Positions 34,039 to 42,303 of a stretch of 64,000 bases of DNA are shown here, in pieces (position 1 is the stretch's first letter; each line of letters begins with the position of its first letter). A program made the position numbers and the translations under genes. The notes beneath the pieces are model-generated. The model worked only from the letters and a program-made list of their open reading frames with translations, was not told the DNA's origin and ran no database searches. The DNA lies in assembly GCA_017620455.1 (NCBI GenBank), contig JAFZQK010000022.1, positions 10,814 through 74,813 on the forward strand, read 5' to 3'. The stretch comes from Clostridia bacterium. GTDB taxonomy: Bacteria > Bacillota_A > Clostridia > Christensenellales > Aristaeellaceae.

Positions 34039-35036
34039 CGGATATGGCGGAAAACGATTGGTTCAGCGGGGACCATCTGGCGAAAAGCGAAGCCTACGCC
34101 GACGCCATGGAGAAAGCGATCCTGCCGTATCTGAAAGAAAAACAAAAGGAAGTCTCCGTGCGCGGCGCGGGAGGAAAGGAGCTGTACTGCGTTTCCTACG
34201 ATGCGGATGCGCCCCGGGGCACCGTGCTGGTGCTGCATGGGTTTACGGAGAACGCCTATAAGTTTTCGGAGCTCATTTATTCCCTGCTGCAGAACGGCTT
34301 TTCCGTGGTGGCCTACGATCAGCGGGGCCACGGCCGTTCCTGGCGGGACGAAGCGGTGCGGGCGGATCAGTCCCTCACCCATGTGGACAGGTTCGGGGAA
34401 TATGTGGAAGACCTGAAAGCGGTATGCGATCAGGTGCTCTCCGGGATGCCGAAACCCTGGATGAGCTTTTCCCATTCCATGGGCGGCGCGGTGACGGCGC
34501 TGTATCTGGAACAGCATCCGGAAACCTTCGCCAAGGCCGCGATGTGCGCCCCCATGATCGCCCCCCGCAGGAACGGCATCCCGCTCTTCGCCGTCCTGGG
34601 CATCTGCCGGGGAGGAAAGCTGCTGGGAAAAGGAAAAAAGAGGATCTTCCTCTCCAAACCCTACGCCGGGCCTGAGGATTTCTCCACCTCCTGCGCCACG
34701 GACCGGAACCGGTTCGACTGGTACGACGCGGTGAAGGCCTCCCGGAAGGATTTTTCCAACAACGGCCCCACCTACAGCTGGACGCTGGAATCCATGAAGG
34801 TGACCGGGCAGATCCTGAAAAAAGGCGCGGTGGAGCGCATCGCCTGCCCGGTGCGGCTGTATGCCGCGGAAACGGACAGCAGCGTGCTTCCGGAGCCCCA
34901 GAAGGAATTCATCGCCCGGGTCAGGCAGGGGGAAAGGGTATTCGTCAAAAACGCCCGGCACGAGATCTACCGGTCCGAGGACGGGGTGCTGTTCCCCTGG
35001 TGGCACGACGTGCTTTCCTTCCTGAAAGACGAATGA
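34035..35036 (+). CDS. alpha/beta hydrolase (monoacylglycerol-lipase-like)
   Basis: A 333-residue serine hydrolase. LVLHGFTENAYKF forms the oxyanion region, YDQRGHGRS is typical of lysophospholipase/monoacylglycerol lipase types, and the nucleophile serine sits in SHSMGG (first glycine of the usual GxSxG replaced by serine). The acid is probably in AAETDSSV and the histidine in NARHEIYRS. No signal peptide. Start GTG 34035 overlaps the transporter stop; ATG 34044 is an alternative. The substrate may be what the transporter imports. Confidence 0.87.
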   Translation: MTDMAENDWFSGDHLAKSEAYADAMEKAILPYLKEKQKEVSVRGAGGKELYCVSYDADAPRGTVLVLHGFTENAYKFSELIYSLLQNGFSVVAYDQRGHGRSWRDEAVRADQSLTHVDRFGEYVEDLKAVCDQVLSGMPKPWMSFSHSMGGAVTALYLEQHPETFAKAAMCAPMIAPRRNGIPLFAVLGICRGGKLLGKGKKRIFLSKPYAGPEDFSTSCATDRNRFDWYDAVKASRKDFSNNGPTYSWTLESMKVTGQILKKGAVERIACPVRLYAAETDSSVLPEPQKEFIARVRQGERVFVKNARHEIYRSEDGVLFPWWHDVLSFLKDE

Positions 35037-35053
35037 ACCGCCAGTAAAAAAAT

Positions 35054-35091
35054 CGGCGCGCTTTCTTGATCGAAGCGCGCCGCGTTTTTTT
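35054..35091. terminator. bidirectional terminator between convergent genes
   Basis: CGGCGCGCTT (35054-35063) and AAGCGCGCCG (35073-35082) form a 10-bp stem. T-run 35085-35091 follows on the plus strand and A-run 35046-35052 precedes it, giving a T-run on the minus strand as well, so it serves both the hydrolase and the oppositely oriented membrane protein gene. Confidence 0.92.
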
Positions 35092-35097
35092 GTTTTA

Positions 35098-36294
35098 TCA
35101 GATATGCACCTGGGTAAAGCCCACGCAGGTGAAGAGGAACACCGCCGCCAGCAGCGCTGCTTCCCAGCGGTCGATCCGCTTTTTTTCCGGGGTCAGCATC
35201 AGGTACAGGAAGGAATAGGGCACCAGATCCACCGCGTAGCGGGCGCCCAGCTGGAAGCCGCCGAAGGTGCGGTGGAACAGGAGGAAAAAGCCGTGCAGCA
35301 GGCAGGTCAGCACCACCGCGGCCTTTTCCCAGCGCATGGCGCCCCTGCGGCAGTCCCGGACCGCCCAGAAGAGCATCAGCGACAGCGTGGGGCAGGCAAG
35401 CAGCATGGAATAGCCGTAGCGCTTGAACTGGGTCACCCGGTTGGCGTTCTCCAGCGGCCATCCCCACAGGAACGTTTCGGCGTTTTTGCCGACCTGCCCG
35501 ATGGAAAACTGCACGCCGCCCTGGGTGGAAAACTCCGGCAGGTAATTGTGGCCGAATTCCAGGGGATTGCCGAAGCGCAGGTAATTGTACAGCCCCAGCG
35601 CCAGCGCCACGCACAGCCCCAGATATAGGCCCCAGTACAGGCGGCTGAACGTATCGCGCAGGGAAAGGCCCGCCCGGCGCTGGATCAGCCGGTAGGTCAG
35701 CAGCAGCGGGATCAGGTACAGCGCGTTGAACGGGCGGCAGGCCACGGACAGGGCACAGCACAGCAGGGACGCCGCCGGCAGATCCCGGCACAGGAAGCAA
35801 ACGGAAAACGCCGTCAGCATGAAGCCCAGCACCTGGGCGTGATACCACACCGCGCCGCTCATGGTGAGGGGCAGCATGGAGGAAGAAAGGCAGAAAAAGA
35901 AGGCGAACAGCCCGCCGGACACGGGGGAATACCCCGCCTGACGCAGGGAAAAGTACATCATCAGGCAGGCGGCGAGGGCATAGAGCTTCACCAGCAGGTT
36001 ATCCGGCGTGTCCATTCCGAAAAAGAACGTCAGCGGCCAGAGCACCACGGAGGGGAGCGGCGGGAAGGAAACGTAGTATTCCCCCTTGTAGATCGCCAGC
36101 TCCAGGTGCGGCACGTCCTGCGGCAGGTGCATCAGGCCCTGCCGCCAGGCCATGGCCTGACGGGAGTAGGAGTTGAACGCGGTGGGGCCCAGGAGGGATG
36201 TGCCCGTGGCAAAGCTCAGCACGATCCATGTAAAGCACATGGCGAAGCCCAGCAGCCAGGGCGCGTAATCCCGCTTGCGGTAAGCAGAGAGCAT
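35098..36294 (-). CDS. polytopic membrane protein, possible GT-C glycosyltransferase
   Basis: A 398-residue protein with about ten hydrophobic segments. A first external loop carries SRQAMAWRQG and the segment KGEYYVSFPPLPS, and the middle has NPLEFGHNYLPEF. This architecture resembles GT-C mannosyltransferase-like enzymes or related membrane proteins, but the diagnostic acidic motif is not clear. It is the last gene after the metallophosphoesterase and ppk1, eight bases behind ppk1, with GGAGG before its ATG. Function remains unassigned. Confidence 0.6.
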   Translation of the reverse strand: MLSAYRKRDYAPWLLGFAMCFTWIVLSFATGTSLLGPTAFNSYSRQAMAWRQGLMHLPQDVPHLELAIYKGEYYVSFPPLPSVVLWPLTFFFGMDTPDNLLVKLYALAACLMMYFSLRQAGYSPVSGGLFAFFFCLSSSMLPLTMSGAVWYHAQVLGFMLTAFSVCFLCRDLPAASLLCCALSVACRPFNALYLIPLLLTYRLIQRRAGLSLRDTFSRLYWGLYLGLCVALALGLYNYLRFGNPLEFGHNYLPEFSTQGGVQFSIGQVGKNAETFLWGWPLENANRVTQFKRYGYSMLLACPTLSLMLFWAVRDCRRGAMRWEKAAVVLTCLLHGFFLLFHRTFGGFQLGARYAVDLVPYSFLYLMLTPEKKRIDRWEAALLAAVFLFTCVGFTQVHI

Positions 36295-36302
36295 GTTTCC
36301 TC

Positions 36303-38357
36303 CTATTCCGCGTCCACCGGGGACGCGATCTCCGCGGGGCCGAGCACCCGCGCTTCCTGGGAATTGAGCAGGGGCTCCTCCCGCCTGACGCGGACGTACT
36401 TGCCGTTTTTCTTCATGGCCCAGGCCTTCACGTTATCGTGAAGCTCGTCCTGCAGGGAGGCGATAACGCGGCGCTGCAGTGCGGGATCCTCCACCGGGAA
36501 CATGAGCTCCACCCGCTTGTCCAGGTTCCGGGGCATCCAATCGGCGGAGGAAAGGTACACCTCCGTATCGCCGCCGTTTTCAAACACGAAGGCCCGGGTA
36601 TGCTCCAGGAACCGGCCCACGATGGACCGGACGCGCAGGTTTTCCCGCCCGTTGGTTTTCAGGCAGCAGATGCCCCGCACGATCAGGTCGATGTCCACCC
36701 CGGCGTCGGCGGCCTTATAGAGCTGCTTGATGATTTTGGGGTCCACCAGCGCGTTGATTTTCGCGGTGATCCGGGCGGGAAGGCCGTTTTCCGCGTGCTC
36801 CTGCTCCCGGCGGATGAGGCGCTTGATCTCCTTGCGCAGATGGGTGGGCGCGGCCACCAGCTTTTCCATGCCGGCGCTTTCGCCGTAGCCGGTGACCACG
36901 TTGAAGAAATTCCCCGCGTCCCGGCCGATGGTTTCATCGCAGGTGAACAGGCCCATATCGGTATACAGCTTCGCGGTTACGTCGTTGTAATTTCCAGTGG
37001 CCAGATGCACGTAACGGCGCAGGCCGGAGGGCTCCCGGCGCACTACCAGGGTGATCTTGCTGTGGGTCTTGAGCTTGGGCACGCCGTAAAACACGTGGCA
37101 GCCGGCTTTTTCCAATTCCAGGCACCAGTTGATGTTGTTTTCCTCGTCGAACCGGGCCCGGACCTCGATGAGCACGGTGACCTGCTTGCCGTTCTGGGCC
37201 GCCCGGCCCAGGGCCGCCACGATGGGGCTTTTGCCGCTGACCCGGTACAGCGTCTGCTTGATGGCCATGACGTTGGGATCGTCCGCCGCCTCGCACACGA
37301 AGCGCACTACGGGATCGAAGCTGTCGTAGGGATGATTGAGCAGGATATCCCCGCCCCGGATGGCACGGAAAATGCTGCCCTCCTGGCGGAAGCGATCGGA
37401 GATCCTGGGGGCGAAGGGCGGGAAACGCAGATGATCGAAGCCCGGCAATCCGGAAATCTGCTTCATGAAGAAATCCAGGCTGATGGGCCCGGGCACGGAA
37501 AACACGCCCTGCTCCGATACGTCCAGATAGTGCATCAGCCGCTCCGTCAGGCGGAAATCGCCCCCCAGGGGGATCTCCAGGCGCAGCACGCGCCCCCATT
37601 TGCGCTTTTTCAGGTTCTTGCGCATTTCCACGATCAGGGCGTCGGCGTCGGAATCGTTATAGAGGAAATCGGTGTTCCGGGTGATGCGGAAGGGCAGGAC
37701 GGCCAGGGGCTTTTTCTGCCCGAACAGGCGGTGGGCAAACATGGCGATCACGTCTTCCACCAGGATGCCCCGGGCCTTTCCCCGGCCCATGGGCAGCATC
37801 GTCACCCGGGGCAGGGAGGAGGGAACGGGGATCAGCGCCATGCGGGGCGCGCCCGCGCGCACGTTCGGGGGCAGAAGAAGCGCCAGATGCAGCCGTCGGG
37901 CGCTCAGCAGCGGGAAGGGGCGCTTGTCGTCGATGGCCCGGGGGGTCAGCAGGGGCTGGATCTGCGCGTCGTAATAATGGGACAGCCAATCCCGCTGCTC
38001 GCCGCTGAGCTGATGCCGGTTTATCAGGAAAATGCCCTCCGCTTCCAGGGCGGGCAGGTATTCCCCGTTCAAAAGCGCGTACTGCCGCTCCACCTGCCGG
38101 CGGACGGCGGGGAAGATCCTGTCCAGCTGCTGCTGGGGGGTCAGGCCGGTGGGGTCCTTTTTCTTTTCGCCCATGGCGGCGGCGTGGGCCAGGGAGCCGA
38201 TGCGCACCATGAAAAACTCATCCAGGTTGGTGCCGCAGATGGAAAGGAATTTTCCCCTTTCCAGCAGGGGATTGTCCGGATTGGCGGCCTCCTCCAGCAC
38301 CCGGCGGTTGAAGGCGAGCCAGCTCAGCTCCCGGTTGATCAGATCGCTTTTTTCCAT
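36303..38357 (-). CDS. ppk1: polyphosphate kinase 1
   Basis: A 684-residue PPK1, which makes polyphosphate from ATP reversibly. The N-domain starts INRELSWLAFN, the head domain follows, and the two phospholipase-D-like catalytic domains have VPKLKTHSKITL, carrying the autophosphorylated histidine, and SIVGRFLEHTRAF with the second conserved histidine. ATP-contacting HPYDSFDPVVRF is present. Full length. It lies 21 bases behind the metallophosphoesterase; no ppx exopolyphosphatase is adjacent. Confidence 0.96.
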   Translation of the reverse strand: MEKSDLINRELSWLAFNRRVLEEAANPDNPLLERGKFLSICGTNLDEFFMVRIGSLAHAAAMGEKKKDPTGLTPQQQLDRIFPAVRRQVERQYALLNGEYLPALEAEGIFLINRHQLSGEQRDWLSHYYDAQIQPLLTPRAIDDKRPFPLLSARRLHLALLLPPNVRAGAPRMALIPVPSSLPRVTMLPMGRGKARGILVEDVIAMFAHRLFGQKKPLAVLPFRITRNTDFLYNDSDADALIVEMRKNLKKRKWGRVLRLEIPLGGDFRLTERLMHYLDVSEQGVFSVPGPISLDFFMKQISGLPGFDHLRFPPFAPRISDRFRQEGSIFRAIRGGDILLNHPYDSFDPVVRFVCEAADDPNVMAIKQTLYRVSGKSPIVAALGRAAQNGKQVTVLIEVRARFDEENNINWCLELEKAGCHVFYGVPKLKTHSKITLVVRREPSGLRRYVHLATGNYNDVTAKLYTDMGLFTCDETIGRDAGNFFNVVTGYGESAGMEKLVAAPTHLRKEIKRLIRREQEHAENGLPARITAKINALVDPKIIKQLYKAADAGVDIDLIVRGICCLKTNGRENLRVRSIVGRFLEHTRAFVFENGGDTEVYLSSADWMPRNLDKRVELMFPVEDPALQRRVIASLQDELHDNVKAWAMKKNGKYVRVRREEPLLNSQEARVLGPAEIASPVDAE

Positions 38358-38378
38358 GATCGTTTCCTCGGTTTTTTT

Positions 38379-39458
38379 TCAGCGCGTCAGACGGCTGGTC
38401 AACGTAAGCACGGTGACGGCGGGCGTATTGAAAAGGCGGAACGGGGGAAGGCCGATGGCGGCGGAGGTGCCCAGGCCCGGGCTGATATACTGGGGAATGC
38501 CCAGGAACATGGAAAGACCTGTCGCCCGTTTGTCGTCCGGGAACCAGCCGCCGCCCCCCGTTTCCGCGGATTCGGGCAGGCGCACGGCCCCGACGCCGGG
38601 CAGGCGCCATTGGCCGCCCACGTAATGCCCGGCCAGCACCAGGGAAACGGTGCGGACGTAGCTGTCGTTGTCGGTGCCGGTCCATTCCTGCAAAGTGCGC
38701 AGGGCGCTCAGCTGCAGGGGATGATGGGTCAGGGCGATATGGACGTCGGTTTCCAGCATTTCCCGTCGGGCGGCGCGGATCCGTTCCAGCTGGCCGATCT
38801 GGTATTCCACCGCCTCAAGCGCCGCGTCCCGTTCGGGGGAGGCGGCCTGCCCGCGCAGTTCCTCCAGGCGGTTCTGGTACGCTTCCTCGGAGGGGGCATA
38901 ATCCAGGGTGTATACCCATTCGGGAGAGAACCACAGATTGGCGCCCCGCACCGTGATCTTCACCGGCGCGTCCAGATACACGGCGCCGTGGGCTTCCGCC
39001 TCCAGGATATAGGCGGCCTTGCAGCCACCGCCGTCCCGGGGCTTGGCGGTGACGGCGGGCGGGTCCTCGTCCCCGGGAATGAAAAATACCGGGGTCTCCC
39101 CGCCGAAAAGATCCAGCAGCGCAAGGAACGCTTCGCAATCCCCGTCCGGGCCCGTCATATCCCCGGTGATGCAGACGGCGTCATACGAGGCGGAAGCGAG
39201 GGTGTCCCGCAACCGGGACTGATCCGTCCCGAACCAGATGCCGTGCAGGTCGCTGATATGCAGGATGCGGAAGCCTTCCAGGGGAGAGGGCAGATAGTCC
39301 ACCGTAACGGTTTCCTTCCGCAGGTCCACCCGGCTGTTGTTGATATGATTCAGGACCAGCGTCAGCGCCAGCACCGTAATAATCAGAAGCAGCGCCAGCG
39401 TCAGGGCCGGATGCTTTCTTTTCTCATCGGCAAACAGGGGATCTTCGGTGTATCGCAT
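38379..39458 (-). CDS. membrane-anchored metallophosphoesterase-like protein, altered active site
   Basis: A 359-residue protein with one N-terminal membrane helix (residues 18 to 37) and a calcineurin-like domain of the YkuE type. ISDLHG supplies the first Asp and His and ITGDMTG the second Asp. The usual GNHE/D motif reads GDED and the final GHxHGGQ reads GHYVGGQ, so the catalytic histidine and one metal ligand are missing. LTHHP is kept. Either a changed metal site or loss of catalysis is likely. It is the first gene of the minus-strand run to ppk1. Confidence 0.82.
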   Translation of the reverse strand: MRYTEDPLFADEKRKHPALTLALLLIITVLALTLVLNHINNSRVDLRKETVTVDYLPSPLEGFRILHISDLHGIWFGTDQSRLRDTLASASYDAVCITGDMTGPDGDCEAFLALLDLFGGETPVFFIPGDEDPPAVTAKPRDGGGCKAAYILEAEAHGAVYLDAPVKITVRGANLWFSPEWVYTLDYAPSEEAYQNRLEELRGQAASPERDAALEAVEYQIGQLERIRAARREMLETDVHIALTHHPLQLSALRTLQEWTGTDNDSYVRTVSLVLAGHYVGGQWRLPGVGAVRLPESAETGGGGWFPDDKRATGLSMFLGIPQYISPGLGTSAAIGLPPFRLFNTPAVTVLTLTSRLTR

Positions 39459-39485
39459 ACGCAGCTCCTTTCATGACCGCATTTC

Positions 39486-39514
39486 ATTATATATGAAAAA
39501 CCGTTTTCGCGCAA
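39486..39514 (-). promoter_or_regulatory. promoter of the metallophosphoesterase-ppk1 operon
   Basis: On the minus strand TTGCGC (39509-39514), 17-base spacer and TATAAT (39486-39491), about 27 bases from the ATG at 39458. Confidence 0.75.
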
Positions 39515-39549
39515 TGCGTGAATGCCGCCGGGAAAAATTTTACGCCTTC

Positions 39550-39596
39550 CCGGCCTGAAAAGCCGGAGGGCCCCTTGCAGGATTCCGGCGTTTTTT
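39550..39596 (+). promoter_or_regulatory. possible attenuator in the radA leader
   Basis: CCGGC (39550-39554) can pair with GCCGG (39562-39566). The same GCCGGA can instead pair with TCCGGC (39584-39589), which is followed by G and six T (39591-39596), a terminator shape. The exclusive pairings resemble transcription attenuation. No gene lies upstream on this strand, and radA begins 110 bases later. No clear promoter upstream was found, which weakens the idea. Confidence 0.4.
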
Positions 39597-39706
39597 GACG
39601 AACGAATTATGGAGCATCCGACGCGGATCGGCAAAAGTCCCCATCGCGCCGGGAAGGAAAACGTGATACCATACAGGCGGGCCCCGCCTGCGCAAGGAGG
39701 ATCCCC

Positions 39707-41089
39707 ATGCCGAAGAAGAAAACCAGCTTTCAGTGCAGCGCCTGCGGATACGAGACCCCGCGCTGGATGGGCAAGTGCCCCTCCTGCGGCGCGTGGAATA
39801 CGCTGGAGGAAACGCTGCCGCCGCCGGAGGAGGCCGCCGGGAAAAACTATAAGCAGCGGGGCGGCCAAGGCGCGGAGGAAACGCGGATGCGGGATATCCA
39901 TCCCGGCAGCCAGAGCTGTGTTTCCAGCGGCATCAGCGAATTGGACCGGGTGCTGGGCGGCGGCATCGTGGAAGGGGCGCTGATCCTGGTGGGCGGCGAC
40001 CCGGGCATCGGAAAATCCACGCTGCTGATGCAGGTGTGCGATCACCTGTGCAGGGAAGGCAAACGCGTGCTTTACATAAGCGGCGAGGAAAGCGCCAGGC
40101 AGCTCAGGCTCCGGGCGCAGCGCCTGAACGCCGCGGACAGCGATCTGATGGTGCTTACGGAAAACGCCATGGACCAGGTGGAGGAAAAGCTGAACCGGCT
40201 GCAGCCGGAATTCTGCGTGATCGACTCCATCCAGACCATGTACCGCCCGGAAATGGGCAGCGCCCCCGGCAGCGTGAGCCAGGTGCGGGAGAGCGCCGCC
40301 ATCCTGATGCGTTACGCCAAAACCGCAGGCTGCGCCGTTTTCCTGGTAGGCCATGTGACCAAGGAAGGGGCGCTGGCCGGGCCCCGGGTGCTGGAGCACA
40401 TGGTGGACGTGGTGCTGTATTTCGAGGGGGACCACCAGCACGAATACCGCCTGCTCCGGGCGGTGAAGAACCGTTTCGGCTCGGTGAACGAACTGGGGAT
40501 CTTTGAAATGACGGGAGAGGGCATGATGCCCGTGCAGGGCGCGTCGGAAACGCTTCTGTCCCAGCGGGCGAAGGGCGCCAGCGGCAGCTGCGTCTTCTGT
40601 GGCATGGAGGGCAGCCGCCCGGTGCTGGTGGACATCCAGGCGCTGGTGACTCAGTCCTTCCTGCAGGTGCCCCGGCGCACCGCCGACGGCATGGATACCA
40701 GCCGGGTGATGCTGCTGCTGGCGGTGATGGAAAAGCGGGCGCGGCTCAAAATGTACTGCCGGGACGCTTACATCAACGTGGCGGGCGGCCTTTCCCTGAA
40801 CGAGCCCGCGGCGGACCTGGCCTTCTGCATGGCGGTGGCCTCCTCCTATGTGGACAGGCCCGTGCCCGCGGAATGGGCCGTGATGGGCGAAGTGGGCCTG
40901 GCGGGCGAAGTGCGGGCTATTTCGCACCTGGAACGAAGGGCCGCCGAATGCCGCCGCCTCGGTTTTACCCATATCCTCTGCCCCCGGGACAGCGCCCGGC
41001 ATGTGAAGCCCATCGAAGGGGTATCCCTCCACGGCGTGGACACCGTGGCCCAGGCCATGGCGGTGCTGGATCTGATGCCTTCCTTCTGA
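39707..41089 (+). CDS. radA: DNA recombination/repair protein RadA (Sms)
   Basis: A 460-residue RadA, a RecA-like branch-migration ATPase. The zinc finger is C10, C13, C24 and C27; Walker A GGDPGIGKST lies near residue 97; the RadA-specific KNRFG motif is in VKNRFGSVNELG; and the C-terminal Lon-protease-like domain, without a protease dyad, fills the last 160 residues. AAGGAGG lies just before the ATG. The PIN-TRAM gene follows after 70 bases, the common order in Firmicutes. Confidence 0.97.
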   Translation: MPKKKTSFQCSACGYETPRWMGKCPSCGAWNTLEETLPPPEEAAGKNYKQRGGQGAEETRMRDIHPGSQSCVSSGISELDRVLGGGIVEGALILVGGDPGIGKSTLLMQVCDHLCREGKRVLYISGEESARQLRLRAQRLNAADSDLMVLTENAMDQVEEKLNRLQPEFCVIDSIQTMYRPEMGSAPGSVSQVRESAAILMRYAKTAGCAVFLVGHVTKEGALAGPRVLEHMVDVVLYFEGDHQHEYRLLRAVKNRFGSVNELGIFEMTGEGMMPVQGASETLLSQRAKGASGSCVFCGMEGSRPVLVDIQALVTQSFLQVPRRTADGMDTSRVMLLLAVMEKRARLKMYCRDAYINVAGGLSLNEPAADLAFCMAVASSYVDRPVPAEWAVMGEVGLAGEVRAISHLERRAAECRRLGFTHILCPRDSARHVKPIEGVSLHGVDTVAQAMAVLDLMPSF

Positions 41090-41159
41090 CGGCGGTGCAT
41101 AAAACGGGGCGGAAACATGCATACTGCAGGTATCCTGCAACGGAAAGAAGGTCGTTTTC

Positions 41160-41996
41160 TTGGATCAAGCGCGTTCCGCGCCCCCGCCCCGCCGTCCTTA
41201 TGCTTTGCTGGGCCTGCTGTCAGGCGCGGCGTTCGCCGCCGTGATGACGGTGCCGCTTTTCCTGCTGCCCCTGGGGGGATACGCTTTCCTTCCTGCCGCC
41301 GCGCTGTATGCCTTTTCCATGGGATATGGCTATCTGAGGGGGAAGGGATGGACGGCGCAGACGGAGGGGGAAGCGGCGTCCGCGCCCGGACGGGCCTGCC
41401 CCAAGGTATTGGACACCTCGGCCATCATCGACGGGCGCATCCTGGATATTTGCCGCACGGGCTTCCTGGAGGGGGATATCGTGGTGCCCTCCTTCGTGCT
41501 GGATGAGTTGCGCCACATTGCCGACAGCGCCGACGCCCTGCGCCGGGGCCGGGGCAGACGGGGGCTGGACGTGCTGCAGAAGCTCCAGGAGGAAGTGCCC
41601 CTGCGGATCGAGGAAAAGGACGATTACGACGGGGAAGTGGACGTGAAGCTGCTCCGCCTGGCACGGGATCTGAAGGGCGCCGTCATGACCAACGATTATA
41701 ACCTGAACAAAGTGGCCGGCGTGGCCGGGGTGCCGGTGCTGAACGTGAACGATCTGGCGGGCGCCCTGCGGCCCAACGTGCTGCCGGGGGAGGAAATGAC
41801 GGTGCGGGTGATCCGGGAAGGACGGGAGCCTGGCCAGGGGATTGCCTACCTGGAGGACGGCACCATGGTGGTGGTGGAAAACGGCCGCAGGCGCGTGGGA
41901 GAAACGCTGAACGCCGAAGTCACCACCGTGCTCCAGACCAGCGCGGGACGCATGATTTTTGCCCGCGTCCCATCGGACGAAAACCGGGCGGGGTAG
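41160..41996 (+). CDS. PIN-TRAM domain membrane protein (YacL-like), short form
   Basis: A 278-residue protein. Two membrane helices lie between residues 15 and 60 (YacL usually has four), followed by a PIN nuclease domain with [26 protein letters not shown] and [11 protein letters not shown] giving the acidic residues, and a C-terminal TRAM domain ([23 protein letters not shown]). It may act as an RNase, unproved. It starts at TTG 41160 with GAAGG about eight bases before; no better start is seen. ispD/ispF, often next, are absent. Confidence 0.87.
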   Translation: MDQARSAPPPRRPYALLGLLSGAAFAAVMTVPLFLLPLGGYAFLPAAALYAFSMGYGYLRGKGWTAQTEGEAASAPGRACPKVLDTSAIIDGRILDICRTGFLEGDIVVPSFVLDELRHIADSADALRRGRGRRGLDVLQKLQEEVPLRIEEKDDYDGEVDVKLLRLARDLKGAVMTNDYNLNKVAGVAGVPVLNVNDLAGALRPNVLPGEEMTVRVIREGREPGQGIAYLEDGTMVVVENGRRRVGETLNAEVTTVLQTSAGRMIFARVPSDENRAG

Positions 41997-42098
41997 AAAG
42001 AAGTCGAGAATATTAAGAAATTATTACGAAAAGAAAACGGATTGAAAAAATATTGATAAACAGTGACGACACATGATCTTGTCCGTCCGGCAGACGCA

Positions 42099-42125
42099 CC
42101 CCACAACCTGTGGGGCGTGTTTTTT
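42099..42125 (+). terminator. terminator of the radA operon
   Basis: CCCCACA (42099-42105), loop ACC, TGTGGGG (42109-42115), then CGTG and six T. Confidence 0.8.
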
Positions 42126-42233
42126 GTTTTGCAGACATGGGGGCGGAGCGGGGAAAGAAAAGAGGGTTTACAGTTATTACATGTAAATTCTGCATTTTGA
42201 AATAATTCTGGAATAGGAATTTTGACGGATTTG

Positions 42234-42242
42234 TGATACAAT
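42234..42242 (+). promoter_or_regulatory. extended -10 promoter of the wall-binding-repeat gene
   Basis: TGATACAAT gives TG-N-TACAAT. No -35 stands at the right distance; TTGACG at 42222 is only nine bases away. The predicted leader is about 55 bases and contains the small hairpin near 42258. Confidence 0.5.
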
Positions 42243-42303
42243 GTATCTGCGCGTATTCAGGCGTCTGTTTGCCTGACCGCATTATCGAGAGGAGGACAAA
42301 AAG

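Larger units (their letters stand above)
41997..42303 (+). other. 307-base AT-rich intergenic region
   Basis: The gap between the PIN-TRAM gene and the peptidoglycan-binding-repeat gene holds the terminator at 42099, an AT-rich stretch (42001-42060) with no recognised motif, a TTACATGTAA palindrome near 42177, an extended -10 at 42234 and a leader hairpin TCAGGC...GCCTGA near 42258-42277. No ORF or known riboswitch was recognised in it. Confidence 0.6.

Noticed and set aside
42222..42227. TTGACG as -35 of the wall-repeat gene promoter
   Set aside because: It is only nine bases from the TACAAT -10, far from the 16 to 18 bases needed; the extended -10 is the better explanation.
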